Part shown: positions 1 through 6,284 of the stretch, piece by piece
Layout: every line of letters begins with the position of its first letter
How positions within the stretch are numbered: the stretch's first letter is position 1
NCBI GenBank assembly: GCA_028687935.1
Contig: JAQTZE010000019.1
Span: 1-36,826 of the forward strand
From: Sulfurimonas sp.
GTDB taxonomy: Bacteria > Campylobacterota > Campylobacteria > Campylobacterales > Sulfurimonadaceae
DNA: 36,826 bases
Reading direction: 5' to 3'
Notes under the pieces: model-generated
Database searches by the model: none
What the model saw: only the letters and a program-made list of their open reading frames with translations
What the model was told of the DNA's origin: nothing
Translations under genes and position numbers: made by a program

Positions 1-36
1 CCACAACGCTCCGCCTATCAAATTATCTCTAGCCAT
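1..36 (-). CDS. 5' end of an unidentified gene running off the left edge
   Basis: Only the first twelve codons are inside the window (MARDNLIGGALW). The ATG at 36-34 is preceded by a good ribosome binding site (AAGGAT, 5 nt before the ATG on the minus strand), and a possible sigma-54 promoter lies at 74-89 reading the same way. The product cannot be identified from twelve residues. The shared promoter style with nifE hints at a nitrogen-related gene, which is inference only. Confidence 0.4.
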   Translation of the reverse strand, partial: MARDNLIGGALW

Positions 37-73
37 AAGGTATCCTTCTGATTTCTAATATTACAAAAGTGTT

Positions 74-89
74 TGCAATTAGTGTTCTT
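74..89 (-). promoter_or_regulatory. Candidate sigma-54 (-24/-12) promoter of the left-edge gene
   Basis: On the minus strand the 16-mer AAGAACACTAATTGCA has the AGAAC and TTGCA blocks at the exact sigma-54 spacing (10 nt between the two dinucleotides). Campylobacterota sigma-54 sites are of the type GGAAC-N-TTGC; here the first G of the -24 box is A. The nifE upstream site at 18004-18019 has the same substitution. The -12 block is 38 nt from the start codon. Confidence 0.35.
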
Positions 90-244
90 GCTATCTTGCA
101 ACTTTTTTATGACAAAGGCTAACAGTGGTGACAATTTTGTTAAATTGTCCTCTGCATTACAAAAATGTTGCGTTTATCGAGAAAATTGCATCTTTGAGAA
201 TGAAAATTGCATTAGCGTTATTAACTTATATACAAGGATTTATT

Positions 245-643
245 ATGTATTTACTCACGGCTATATTCAACAAAAACTGTTTAGATGATGTGCTCTATGA
301 TTTGAGAGAAAGAGAGATAGAAGGTGTGACAATCAGCAGCGTAACGGGAAAAGGCGGACTGAGTTTTATAGGTGAAGATGGCACAGCAAAGCTTGATGGA
401 AATGTCCGCCTTGATATCGTGATATCAAATGAGTTCTATAAAGAGTCCGCCAAAGAAGCGATCCGCTCCAACACAAGAGACCTTGAAACAGGTTCTGGAA
501 AAATGTGGGTGACACCCGTCTTGGAAGTCGAGCGTATCCGCACTGGAGAGACAAACGAATCCGCACTCGCCCACTCTCCAAATAGCAATAAAAAAGCTAC
601 TACAGATAACTACTACACAGCGATAGATACGCCATCGAGCTAG
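245..643 (+). CDS. Divergent P-II family nitrogen regulator
   Basis: 132 residues. The P-II fold is recognisable from LDDVLYDLRE near the N terminus, the B-loop-like LETGSGKMWV and the C-loop signature ERIRTGE. P-II proteins are trimers that bind ATP/ADP and 2-oxoglutarate and control ammonium transport, glutamine synthetase or nitrogenase. The T-loop is unusual: the GRQKG and ELYRG segments of GlnB/GlnK, with the modifiable tyrosine, are replaced by a shorter glycine-rich stretch (TGKGGLSFIGEDGTAKLDG). The start at 245 was chosen because it aligns with the normal P-II N terminus and follows AAGGAT. The protein runs about 20 residues past the usual end, and its last nine codons lie in a ~70-bp sequence repeated at 5422, so the tail may be a fusion created when the neighbouring element arrived. 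Partner and target are unknown; a nif link is inference. Confidence 0.75.
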   Translation: MYLLTAIFNKNCLDDVLYDLREREIEGVTISSVTGKGGLSFIGEDGTAKLDGNVRLDIVISNEFYKESAKEAIRSNTRDLETGSGKMWVTPVLEVERIRTGETNESALAHSPNSNKKATTDNYYTAIDTPSS

Positions 644-682
644 TAAAAAAGTATCTAAAAAGGATAGGCTGCGTTTAGACAG
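614..682 (+). repeat. Tail repeat, copy 1 (direct repeat with 5422-5491)
   Basis: 69 nt nearly identical to 5422-5491 (two substitutions within the body, one A indel, one difference at the last bases). It covers the last codons and stop of the P-II gene and ends in CTGCGTTTAGACAG. It marks the 3' (left) end of cassette array 1, as copy 2 marks the left end of array 2. Confidence 0.85.
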
Positions 683-697
683 CGGCACTATCTTGCA

Positions 698-1366
698 CTA
701 AAAATTTACTGCGTTTTTTCTCTCCTGCGTAGTGTTTTCGTGCCTTTTTTGTTCTATCGGTCCCCAACTTTGTAGATTCCAAAACCATGTATTAGTATTC
801 CTATTTTGATGTCCTTTACGAATCCAGTCTTTTGCTTTATCAATATTTTTTGGTACACATTTTCCTTCAAAATATAGATGTCCTAAAGAATCTTGAGCAG
901 GCCAAAAATTCTTGTCAGCTGCCTGCTGATACAAAGCCAATGCTTTTTTACAGTTTTGCTTAACACCTAATCCACGAACATAAAAATTGGCCATATTCAC
1001 CATGCCACCTAAACTTCCATTATCCATAGCTTTTTCATACCAATACGCAGCTTTCTTATAATCCTTTTTAACCCCGTACCCACCGAAAACGTAAATTTGT
1101 CCAAGAGCATGCTGAGAGGGTACATCTCGCACCGATGCTTTTACATACCATTCGACTGCTTTTTGATAATTTTTATAAGATGACGGACCTGCATAGTAGA
1201 AATTTGCCAGCCTCTTCATGGCAGATAAATCACTTTGATCAGCATATTGCTGTAGACATTCAACATACTCTTGAGTTTGAGTTGTATTAAACTCTTGACA
1301 CTTTTGGTTATCCTTTGACTGTAAAAAATTAAAAAGAGCAAGTAGTGCTATAAAAATTTTCATCAT
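698..1366 (-). CDS. Sel1-repeat lipid-free secreted protein, probable last cassette of array 1
   Basis: 222 residues with an N-terminal hydrophobic signal (MMKIFIALLALFNFLQS) and at least four Sel1 repeats (for example KAAYWYEKAMDNGSLGGM, KALALYQQAADKNFWPAQ). Sel1 solenoids mediate protein-protein contacts, often in the periplasm; no catalytic role is implied. The ATG follows AAGGA at 5 nt. The start lies only about 20 nt after the core GTTAGAT of the attC at 1380, exactly the spacing seen for other cassettes. No attC is visible 3' of the gene, so it is either a terminal cassette that lost its attC or resident sequence; the AAACGCAG octamer overlapping its 3' end (709) suggests at least that end is resident. 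Confidence 0.8.
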   Translation of the reverse strand: MMKIFIALLALFNFLQSKDNQKCQEFNTTQTQEYVECLQQYADQSDLSAMKRLANFYYAGPSSYKNYQKAVEWYVKASVRDVPSQHALGQIYVFGGYGVKKDYKKAAYWYEKAMDNGSLGGMVNMANFYVRGLGVKQNCKKALALYQQAADKNFWPAQDSLGHLYFEGKCVPKNIDKAKDWIRKGHQNRNTNTWFWNLQSWGPIEQKRHENTTQERKNAVNF

Positions 1367-1379
1367 GTATTTCCTTATT

Positions 1380-1443
1380 ATCTAACAGCTGAATAGAGTG
1401 AATAAGTCGCCGCAAGGTAACTTATTCGCTCCTATGTTTTGTT
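1380..1443 (-). repeat. attC site A
   Basis: On the plus strand it begins ATCTAAC (RYYYAAC; reads GTTAGAT, a perfect GTTRRRY core, on the cassette strand) and ends TTTTGTTGTC. The inner arms GAATAAGT and ACTTATTC pair around a CGCCGCAAGGTA loop, with the usual offset between the two strands. It is the 3' site of the 1422-2120 cassette, whose stop codon lies inside it. Confidence 0.8.
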
Positions 1444-2120
1444 GTCTCTTTATACACTTTATTATTATTGTTTATTAAAACCGTAAAACAACCTATTATT
1501 ATTGAAACTATAACCATATAGATTCCAACAATAATCATTTTATCGCCTTCAATAAAATATAGCACTATTAACCACATTACCCATGGTAATAAGCTCAAAA
1601 GTATTTTAGTTGATATTGTTCCTTGAAAAAATTTACTAGATTGAAACAAGACTAATGCAGGTAAAATCAGTAAACCACCAATCCATAATAATATTGGGGA
1701 CATAAAGAATATGATAGATACAATAGTTAAGAGAGCTAGCAACTTAGTAAAATTATTTTTTAATATTGCAGTGCATTTAATTAAATAAAACATAATACCA
1801 ATTATTAAAGATGCAAGACTGACTTTTAAAGCATAAGGTGCCATTGAACCTTTTAGGTTCATATTAAAATGTATGCTATCAATGTAGAAATATATAAAAA
1901 ATAACACTTGAGGTAACAAACTGTATAAAAGTTTATTTATTTCTGTATCTTTAAATAATTTTGTTGATTGATAGAATACTACTGCTGGAAAAAGCACAGG
2001 CAGTCCAACAAGTATACTTTCTGGTAAGAGTAAAGAATACATGATAAATATTAAAAAAGTCAAAAATATTGCTTTTTGAAGACTTGATAATGCTATAAAA
2101 TTATAAAAATACTTTTTCAA
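1422..2120 (-). CDS. Polytopic membrane protein with an internal duplication (cassette)
   Basis: 232 residues, about seven hydrophobic segments, no recognised family. Residues ~20-80 and ~130-195 resemble each other: LPVLFPAVVFYQSTKLF against LLILPALVLFQSSKFF, and KLLYSLLPQVLFFIYFYI against KILLSLLPWVMWLIVLYF, so the protein is a tandem duplication of a three-helix unit. The start is TTG at 2120 with AAGGTG 5 nt upstream. The last codons (KHRSE) are encoded by attC A. Very AT-rich like its neighbours, consistent with a captured cassette. Expression probably depends on the array leader promoter at 4949-4990 or local weak promoters. Confidence 0.7.
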   Translation of the reverse strand: MKKYFYNFIALSSLQKAIFLTFLIFIMYSLLLPESILVGLPVLFPAVVFYQSTKLFKDTEINKLLYSLLPQVLFFIYFYIDSIHFNMNLKGSMAPYALKVSLASLIIGIMFYLIKCTAILKNNFTKLLALLTIVSIIFFMSPILLWIGGLLILPALVLFQSSKFFQGTISTKILLSLLPWVMWLIVLYFIEGDKMIIVGIYMVIVSIIIGCFTVLINNNNKVYKETTKHRSE

Positions 2121-2147
2121 TTTTCACCTTTTATGGTATTGGTGTGG

Positions 2148-2216
2148 AGACAACGACTGAGGAGAGCAATAGTTTTCCCGCTAGGGTAAATTATTGCTTT
2201 CCTCGTATTTGTTATC
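2148..2216 (-). repeat. attC site B
   Basis: Arms AGCAATAGTTTTCCC and GGGTAAATTATTGCT pair around CTA; the right outer box reads TTTGTTATC. The core on the cassette strand is GTTGTCT, a slightly off-consensus GTTRRRY. The stop codon of the 76-residue gene lies in the hairpin. Confidence 0.8.
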
Positions 2217-2411
2217 TTTTTCATTACTACTAGATAAATCTGAATTAACATCAAAACATTGATTTATGCTTTCTGGATATAAAGAGGATATTATAGCTTT
2301 CACAATTAGTATTAAAATACCCACAATAGCCCATGCTCCCAATAAAATTAGAAGACTTCCATCATGCATACCAGAGTGAAATCCACTTATAGCTCCAACT
2401 GATACAGACAT
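2181..2411 (-). CDS. Small single-span membrane protein (cassette)
   Basis: 76 residues. One long hydrophobic helix at residues ~18-42 (SLLILLGAWAIVGILILIV) is followed by a polar, acidic tail. A strong AAGGAG precedes the ATG by 5 nt. The C-terminal residues (NKYEESNNLP) are read out of attC B, so they are probably not functionally constrained. No family recognised. Confidence 0.65.
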   Translation of the reverse strand: MSVSVGAISGFHSGMHDGSLLILLGAWAIVGILILIVKAIISSLYPESINQCFDVNSDLSSSNEKDNKYEESNNLP

Positions 2412-2444
2412 ATAACTCCTTGAATAGAATACAGATTAATTGTA

Positions 2445-2513
2445 AGATAACGTTTGTCGTGAGCAATAATTTGCCCGTTGTCGTAAATTATTGGTCTCCT
2501 CGTATTTGTTATG
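2445..2513 (-). repeat. attC site C
   Basis: Outer boxes AGATAAC and TTTGTTATG; inner arms GAGCAATAATTT and AAATTATTGGTCTC around GCCCGTTGTCGT. The cassette-strand side ends in the ACGACAAACGTTAT form that recurs at sites I and J. Confidence 0.85.
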
Positions 2514-2515
2514 TA

Positions 2516-2959
2516 TCAACTGCAAGATGCTACTTTTAGTATCAATGGTTGTATGACTAAACAATAAATGGTTATAGAAATAATTATAACCATTAAGATT
2601 AATGCAAACAATGCACCTTTTTTTGACAAACCATTTAAGCAATAATTCTCTTCTGCTACTTTTAATGTTGCAAAATATTCAGCAGCAAAATGAAGTGTTG
2701 TGAAAAATAATATTGAAACACTTAATGCATAAACAAATGATGTTAAATACTCTTCAATTGATATTGTTAATATTAAAACTAAAAATCCTATAATAAATAT
2801 ATCTGCCGTTACGAAATCTAAAATAATATTTTTTTGTTTCCTGATTTTTGTATTACAATTTGAACATTCAAAACAGTACTTAGTATTATGATTAAATTTA
2901 TTAAATAACAACCATTTTGTATCAATAGTATTTTTACTACAATTTGGGCATTGTCTCAT
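2516..2959 (-). CDS. Zinc-ribbon membrane protein (cassette)
   Basis: 147 residues. Two CxxC pairs near the N terminus (CPNCSKN and CFECSNCNTK) form a probable zinc ribbon, followed by three or four membrane helices. The frame is open upstream to 3061, but that extension is translated attC D sequence; the ATG at 2959 is preceded by AAGGA at 6 nt and starts directly at the zinc-ribbon motif, so it was chosen. Function unknown. Confidence 0.7.
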   Translation of the reverse strand: MRQCPNCSKNTIDTKWLLFNKFNHNTKYCFECSNCNTKIRKQKNIILDFVTADIFIIGFLVLILTISIEEYLTSFVYALSVSILFFTTLHFAAEYFATLKVAEENYCLNGLSKKGALFALILMVIIISITIYCLVIQPLILKVASCS

Positions 2960-2971
2960 ATATTTCCTTGG

Positions 2972-3043
2972 TGCATAATGGTTGTCATGAGCAATAATTT
3001 TTCCGCTAGGATAAATTATTGGTCTCCTCGTTCTTGTTATCAT
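2972..3043 (-). repeat. attC site D (core degenerate)
   Basis: Hairpin arms GAGCAATAATTTTTCC and GGATAAATTATTGGTCTC are intact around GCTA and the right box TTTGTTATC is normal. The cassette-strand core, GTTATC-like elsewhere, reads CATTATG here. The lost GTT may make this junction a poor recombination substrate. Confidence 0.75.
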
Positions 3044-3455
3044 GTAAATAATTTTTTTCACTTTTAATCATTTCTTGTAAGTGATTATACATATCTTCAT
3101 CATAATTAAAAATAAGTTCACCACCATACCCAGAAGATTCGATATAAGACACAACTAAAGCTTCTCGAGTAGAAAATCTTCCTTCACCAACAAAATACCT
3201 ATTTTCAATAATAATATCTTTGATATTATTAAAAGGAATTTTATTATTATTTAGTAATTTGTATGCAATAAGATAATCAGCGTAAATATTTATTTTTACA
3301 AATACTAGAAAACTAATAACTATAAAATATATACCAAGTATTAAAAAAACTATTCCAAGGAAAACTTGAGTTTTAAACATGATATTACTTATGATGAATA
3401 GTGCTGCTGAAATAAGCAAGTGAACAACAATGTTAAATTGGTAATATGTCTTCAT
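3006..3455 (-). CDS. Membrane protein with a possible bacterial PH-like C-terminal domain (cassette)
   Basis: 149 residues. Two hydrophobic segments (residues ~10-27 and 32-55) are followed by a soluble strand-rich region (KINIYADYLIAYKLLNNNKI then IPFNNIKDIIIENRYF) that resembles bacterial PH/YdbT-type membrane-anchored domains; that match is by eye and uncertain. GAGGT precedes the ATG by 5 nt. The tail (NKNEETNNLS) comes from attC D. Confidence 0.6.
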   Translation of the reverse strand: MKTYYQFNIVVHLLISAALFIISNIMFKTQVFLGIVFLILGIYFIVISFLVFVKINIYADYLIAYKLLNNNKIPFNNIKDIIIENRYFVGEGRFSTREALVVSYIESSGYGGELIFNYDEDMYNHLQEMIKSEKNYLHDNKNEETNNLS

Positions 3456-3475
3456 TTTTACCTCAGGTTGTATAT

Positions 3476-3544
3476 TGATAACTTTTAAAATGAGCCAATA
3501 AATTGCTCGCAGGGTAATTTATTGGCTCCTCTGATTTGTTATCT
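3476..3544 (-). repeat. attC site E
   Basis: Outer boxes TGATAAC and TTTGTTATC; long inner arms GAGCCAATAAATT and AATTTATTGGCTC around GCTCGCAGGGT. One of the clearest hairpins in the array. Confidence 0.85.
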
Positions 3545-3956
3545 TTGTATTACTACTCGATAAGTTTTTTCTGCCCAACCATACAAAAAAAGCAAAAACT
3601 ATAGCAAATAAACTATAAATTATTGTTGGACGCCATACAATATATAAATCATCTATTTGAGCTAAAGATGTATATTTTGAATATACAATAGGAATCTTAG
3701 TACCTTTTTCAAAACCCAAAAATGTATAAGTATAAGCGGTAAATGTACGCTTTTCACTACCTGGTCTTTCATATTCAATTGAATACGTGTATCCACCGCC
3801 ACCCCTAGAATATGTCAATGAACTTTTACAATCAATAATAGTACCTTCTGTTTGAACTGATGTTGATATAAGAAACAATGTTTTAATAATAAAATAAAAA
3901 GGTATAAGTAAAACTATCAATAGAATAAAATTATATTTACTAATTAGAAGTTTCAT
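3519..3956 (-). CDS. DUF3592 family membrane protein (cassette)
   Basis: 145 residues. N-terminal helix (~8-30), an extracytoplasmic-type beta domain (EGTIIDCKSS, YSIEYERPG, KIPIVYSKYTSLAQID), then a C-terminal helix (~108-128). The G-T ... Y-Y ... G-x-x-x-x-V-x-Y-x-P-like order with flanking helices is that of DUF3592 proteins, whose role is not established. AAGGAG 7 nt before the ATG. The C-terminal ITNQRSQ is attC E sequence. Confidence 0.7.
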   Translation of the reverse strand: MKLLISKYNFILLIVLLIPFYFIIKTLFLISTSVQTEGTIIDCKSSLTYSRGGGGYTYSIEYERPGSEKRTFTAYTYTFLGFEKGTKIPIVYSKYTSLAQIDDLYIVWRPTIIYSLFAIVFAFFVWLGRKNLSSSNTKITNQRSQ

Positions 3957-4009
3957 CTTTATTCTCCTTACACTTTAACTTTAATTAAGATAACAGCATC
4001 GTGGCGTCC

Positions 4010-4060
4010 GAGATAACGTTTGACTTGAGAAATAGGATTTGAAAGATTTAATTTCTATCA
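4010..4060 (-). repeat. attC site F (degenerate)
   Basis: The core side GAGATAACGTTTGACTTGAG matches the other sites (cassette strand: CAAACGTTATCTC), and GAAAT/ATTTC arms pair weakly around 4031-4055. The second outer box (TTTGTTAT) is missing. It sits at the expected place 3' of the 4069-4929 gene. Confidence 0.5.
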
Positions 4061-4068
4061 TCATTTAC

Positions 4069-4929
4069 TTAAATAGTATCTTCTTTAATATAAGCATAAA
4101 CTTTTGTGCCGAAAGCTACAGAGAGATATGTTATGTAAGCTGTCAAAATGACTTTTATTATGAAGAAGGAGCCTATTATCATTAAAGTGTTTCCTGAAAT
4201 AAAAGGCATTGACGGTAGAACAACACCCATAGTAATTAAACGTGTTAGTATAAAGGGATTGGCTTTTTTCCAATATCCTATAGCCATGCCAAAAGGTAAC
4301 AATAGAATAAGTGAACTAACAAGTAGGCTAATAGAGAGATTGGTAATAATAGCCATTATTCGGAATCTTTCATTAGGATAGCTTCCTTGTACCAGTTCTT
4401 TTATATTAACAAACGATATGTCCAGTAACATTATAGCAACGCCAATGACTATAGATAATATAATTAAGGCTATTTGAAAGTTCCATGAGATTGTATGTGA
4501 TTCTTTTTTAACATTAGAACCTTCCATTGCACAAAACCACTCTTGTGATGATTTCATGAATAGCATCACATAGGAAGTTGCAATAATGATACTAAAAAGT
4601 ACTGTTTCAATAATAGTGTAAGTATCAGACATCGGCTTTTGTATCATAGTCACCGACCCAATAGCAAGAATTAAAAGAGTAGGTATGGAAATAATGAAAA
4701 AGATATTTCGAACAAGAATTTTCCCTTTAAACATACCAAATAATACAGCGCAATAAACCATCATGTTAATTAGGGTTATAAAATCAAAAGTATTTTTGGT
4801 GATTTTAAAAAGAAATCCATAAAGAGCTGTTATGAAAAGTATAAAAAGTGCGTAGTTTACACTCCATGGTCTTTGAAGAATAGTGTCTTTTGAAACAGAA
4901 CTATTTGGCTTGGCATTTATTTTATTCAA
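4069..4929 (-). CDS. Polytopic membrane protein, first cassette of array 1
   Basis: 286 residues with about eight membrane helices and no recognised family. The start is TTG at 4929 with AAGGG 8 nt upstream; it lies 24 nt after the leader core GTTAGAC. It would be the best expressed gene of array 1 because the leader's TATAAT element is directly upstream. Its partner by position in array 2 (7819-8589) is also a polytopic membrane protein, but I see no clear similarity between them. Confidence 0.65.
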   Translation of the reverse strand: MNKINAKPNSSVSKDTILQRPWSVNYALFILFITALYGFLFKITKNTFDFITLINMMVYCAVLFGMFKGKILVRNIFFIISIPTLLILAIGSVTMIQKPMSDTYTIIETVLFSIIIATSYVMLFMKSSQEWFCAMEGSNVKKESHTISWNFQIALIILSIVIGVAIMLLDISFVNIKELVQGSYPNERFRIMAIITNLSISLLVSSLILLLPFGMAIGYWKKANPFILTRLITMGVVLPSMPFISGNTLMIIGSFFIIKVILTAYITYLSVAFGTKVYAYIKEDTI

Positions 4930-4948
4930 TATTAGTGCCCTTAGTGTC

Positions 4949-5035
4949 TAACTATTAATTAATACATATTATAAGCAGAAGAACCTTAAATACTAAAATT
5001 AACACACACTATTATTTTTTAATAATCTGTTAGTT
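4949..5035 (-). promoter_or_regulatory. Array 1 leader: attI-like core with promoter
   Basis: Read on the minus strand it runs from AAACTAACAG through a TATAAT -10 element (4967-4972) to the core ATTAATAGTTAGAC (GTTRRRY). The arrangement AAACTAAC ... TATAAT ... ATTAATwAATAGTTAGA is shared with 8603-8690, the equivalent position in array 2. The position ahead of the first cassette and the resident promoter fit an attI/Pc region; no integrase gene is present, so this is inference from layout. Confidence 0.5.
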
Positions 5036-5043
5036 TTAACAAA

Positions 5044-5184
5044 AGATATGTCAAAAAACCTACAAACCTACACCCCAAACCTAAACCTACAAAACCTACA
5101 CCAAGCCTACACCCCACAACCTACACCCCAGTGAGTGAATCTCCACTTTTAAACCTACACCCCAGTGAGTGAATCTCCACTTTT
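5044..5184. repeat. CCTACACCCC minisatellite with a 32-bp unit repeated twice
   Basis: Irregular copies of ACCTACACCCC fill 5044-5130. A 32-bp unit (ACCTACACCCC followed by AGTGAGTGAATCTCCACTTTT) occurs at 5119-5150 and again identically at 5153-5184. The same sequence returns in inverted orientation at 5349-5377, flanking the gene remnant at 5199-5378. Read on the minus strand each unit encodes KSGDSLTGV-stop. Confidence 0.85.
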
Positions 5185-5198
5185 GATAAACGCAGTAG

Positions 5199-5378
5199 GT
5201 ATTTTTGGCAAGAGAGTATTATCCGTATTTTAATGAATCACTACTCATAAAAGAGTTTGATATAAAAACTTTAGATGAGTTTTTATATGCTTCTCTTTTA
5301 CAAGATGTACTTGAATTTCTCCAAAATAAAGAGAAACAAAAAGTAGTAAAAAGTGGAGATTCACTCACAGGGGTGTAA
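5199..5378 (+). pseudogene. 3' remnant of an unidentified gene
   Basis: An uninterrupted 59-codon frame without a start codon (TAG immediately upstream at 5196) encodes FLAREYYPYFNESLLIKEF then DIKTLDEFLYASLLQDVLEF and ends KSGDSLTGV-stop. Composition looks like real protein with a helical C terminus, so it is probably the stranded end of a longer gene. I do not recognise the family. Confidence 0.4.
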
Positions 5379-5420
5379 ATGGCACAGGGGTGTAAATGGG
5401 GGTGTAAATGGGTGTAAATC
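5349..5420 (+). repeat. Inverted copy of the minisatellite unit plus GGGGTGTAAAT repeats
   Basis: 5349-5377 is the reverse complement of the 32-bp unit at 5119/5153 with one mismatch in 29 nt. It is followed by three further GGGGTGTAAAT-like copies up to 5420, directly abutting tail repeat copy 2. Confidence 0.8.
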
Positions 5421-5421
5421 T

Positions 5422-5491
5422 TACACAGCGATAGATACGCCTTCGAGCTAGTAAAAAAAGTGTCTAAAAAGGATAGGCTGCGTTTAGACAG
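5422..5491 (+). repeat. Tail repeat, copy 2
   Basis: 70 nt nearly identical to 614-682. Read in the frame RYAFELVKKVSKKDRLRLDS it continues without a stop to the TGA at 5628-5630 inside attC K; this may be a second gene end captured here. The resident octamer CTGCGTTT occurs at 5478. Between 5492 and 5617 I see nothing else that I can name. Confidence 0.85.
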
Positions 5492-5617
5492 TGTTTTTGT
5501 GCCTTTTTTGAGCAGAGTTCGCATAGAGGGTTTGTTTATGCAGTCAAGTTCTTTTGGAAATACACGGCTATTTTTGGCCGTGGCAATGCAAACGCCCATG
5601 GGTAAGAGAGGTAGGAG

Positions 5618-5668
5618 GTTTAACGGTTGACTTCAGTGACGCTGTGCCTTCACTGCTAGGTTTTGTGA
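5618..5668 (-). repeat. attC site K (degenerate)
   Basis: The core GTTTAAC (cassette strand GTTAAAC, perfect GTTRRRY) is followed by GGTTGACTTCAGTGA and a short hairpin CAGTGA/TCACTG. The opposite outer box (GGTTTTGTGAG) is poorly conserved. It occupies the expected position 3' of the toxin gene. Confidence 0.5.
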
Positions 5669-5673
5669 GATCT

Positions 5674-5925
5674 TCAATAAACTTCTTTTCTGTGAGCAAT
5701 TCTAATCAAAGTAATAACTAAAATATCATTTTCTTTTAAATAAATGATTCTATAATTACCAGCTCTTTTTCGAAATTTACCTTTGTGTTTACCCTTTAAT
5801 GCTTTATCTGCTGTAAAAAGACCTTTTTCTAAGTCTTGTATTTTAGAGTAAACAAGCTTTTGATTTTCAGAGTCTATTTTTTCTAACTCTTTAAAAGCTG
5901 CTCTTGGAATAATGATTTTAAACAT
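5674..5925 (-). CDS. RelE/ParE family toxin (cassette TA pair)
   Basis: 83 residues. The family core GKFRKRAGNYRIIY and the C-terminal LVITLIRIAHRKEVY are typical of RelE/ParE-fold toxins, which cleave mRNA at the ribosome or poison gyrase; the conserved arginines and the histidine favour the RelE-type mRNA interferase, though this cannot be settled by eye. Its ATG overlaps the antitoxin stop (TAATG), so the two are translationally coupled. A toxin-antitoxin pair in a cassette array is a classic stabiliser against cassette loss. Confidence 0.85.
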   Translation of the reverse strand: MFKIIIPRAAFKELEKIDSENQKLVYSKIQDLEKGLFTADKALKGKHKGKFRKRAGNYRIIYLKENDILVITLIRIAHRKEVY

Positions 5926-6152
5926 TAATTAAGACCGAGCCTTTGTGCCACTTCTTCAAGAGAATAAACTTCAGTTTTTCCAGCTTTAAGCTCATCTATT
6001 CTTTTATCTGAAATCATTTCATCTAAAGTGTCAAAGTAAGTGCTAACAGCTTTTTCAATAATATATGTTCGTGAACGCTCAAGTTCATGCGCATATGCGT
6101 CTAAATCTGTTAATAATGTTTCATCTATACGAATGTTGATTGCTTTTTTCAT
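5925..6152 (-). CDS. Ribbon-helix-helix antitoxin (cassette TA pair)
   Basis: 75 residues. The N-terminal AINIRIDETLLTDLDAYAHE followed by RSRTYIIEKAVSTYFD is a CopG/RelB-like ribbon-helix-helix DNA-binding domain; the C-terminal ~30 residues would wrap the toxin. AAGGAT lies 6 nt before the ATG. It precedes the toxin, as usual, and should autorepress the promoter at 6158-6206. Confidence 0.85.
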   Translation of the reverse strand: MKKAINIRIDETLLTDLDAYAHELERSRTYIIEKAVSTYFDTLDEMISDKRIDELKAGKTEVYSLEEVAQRLGLN

Positions 6153-6165
6153 AATGTATCCTTTT

Positions 6166-6205
6166 GTATCTACATTATACTACAAAGATTGAAAAAATTC
6201 AAGTG
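6166..6205 (-). promoter_or_regulatory. Toxin-antitoxin cassette promoter with possible operator
   Basis: On the minus strand TTGAAT, 17 nt, TATAAT: a near-consensus sigma-70 promoter placed between attC G and the antitoxin gene. The -35 box is part of the palindrome TTGAATTTTTTCAA, a plausible antitoxin operator. It lets this cassette be expressed wherever it sits in the array. Confidence 0.7.
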
Positions 6206-6207
6206 GT

Positions 6208-6279
6208 GTCTAACGTTTAAAATGAGCAATCAAGAAGCCGCCTGCGGGGTGTTGATTGGTCTCCACTGATTTGTTAAAC
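6208..6279 (-). repeat. attC site G
   Basis: Both outer boxes fit the consensus: GTCTAAC on the left (RYYYAAC) and GTTAAAC on the right (GTTRRRY). Inner arms GAGCAATCAA and TTGATTGGTCTC enclose GAAGCCGCCTGCGGGGTG. Confidence 0.9.
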
Positions 6280-6284
6280 ATTTA

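Noticed and set aside
2516..3061. Longer form of the zinc-ribbon gene starting at 3061
   Set aside because: The extra 34 residues are translated attC D; the ATG at 2959 has a good ribosome binding site.
5219..5599. Leftward 126-codon open frame opposite the tail repeat
   Set aside because: It runs through the minisatellite and tail repeat, has no good ribosome binding site and its composition is that of antisense repeat sequence.
6158..6280. CRISPR-like array suggested by recurring palindromes across 2.1-7.8 kb
   Set aside because: The recurring units are variable hairpins separated by whole genes, not short identical repeats with uniform spacers; attC explains them.
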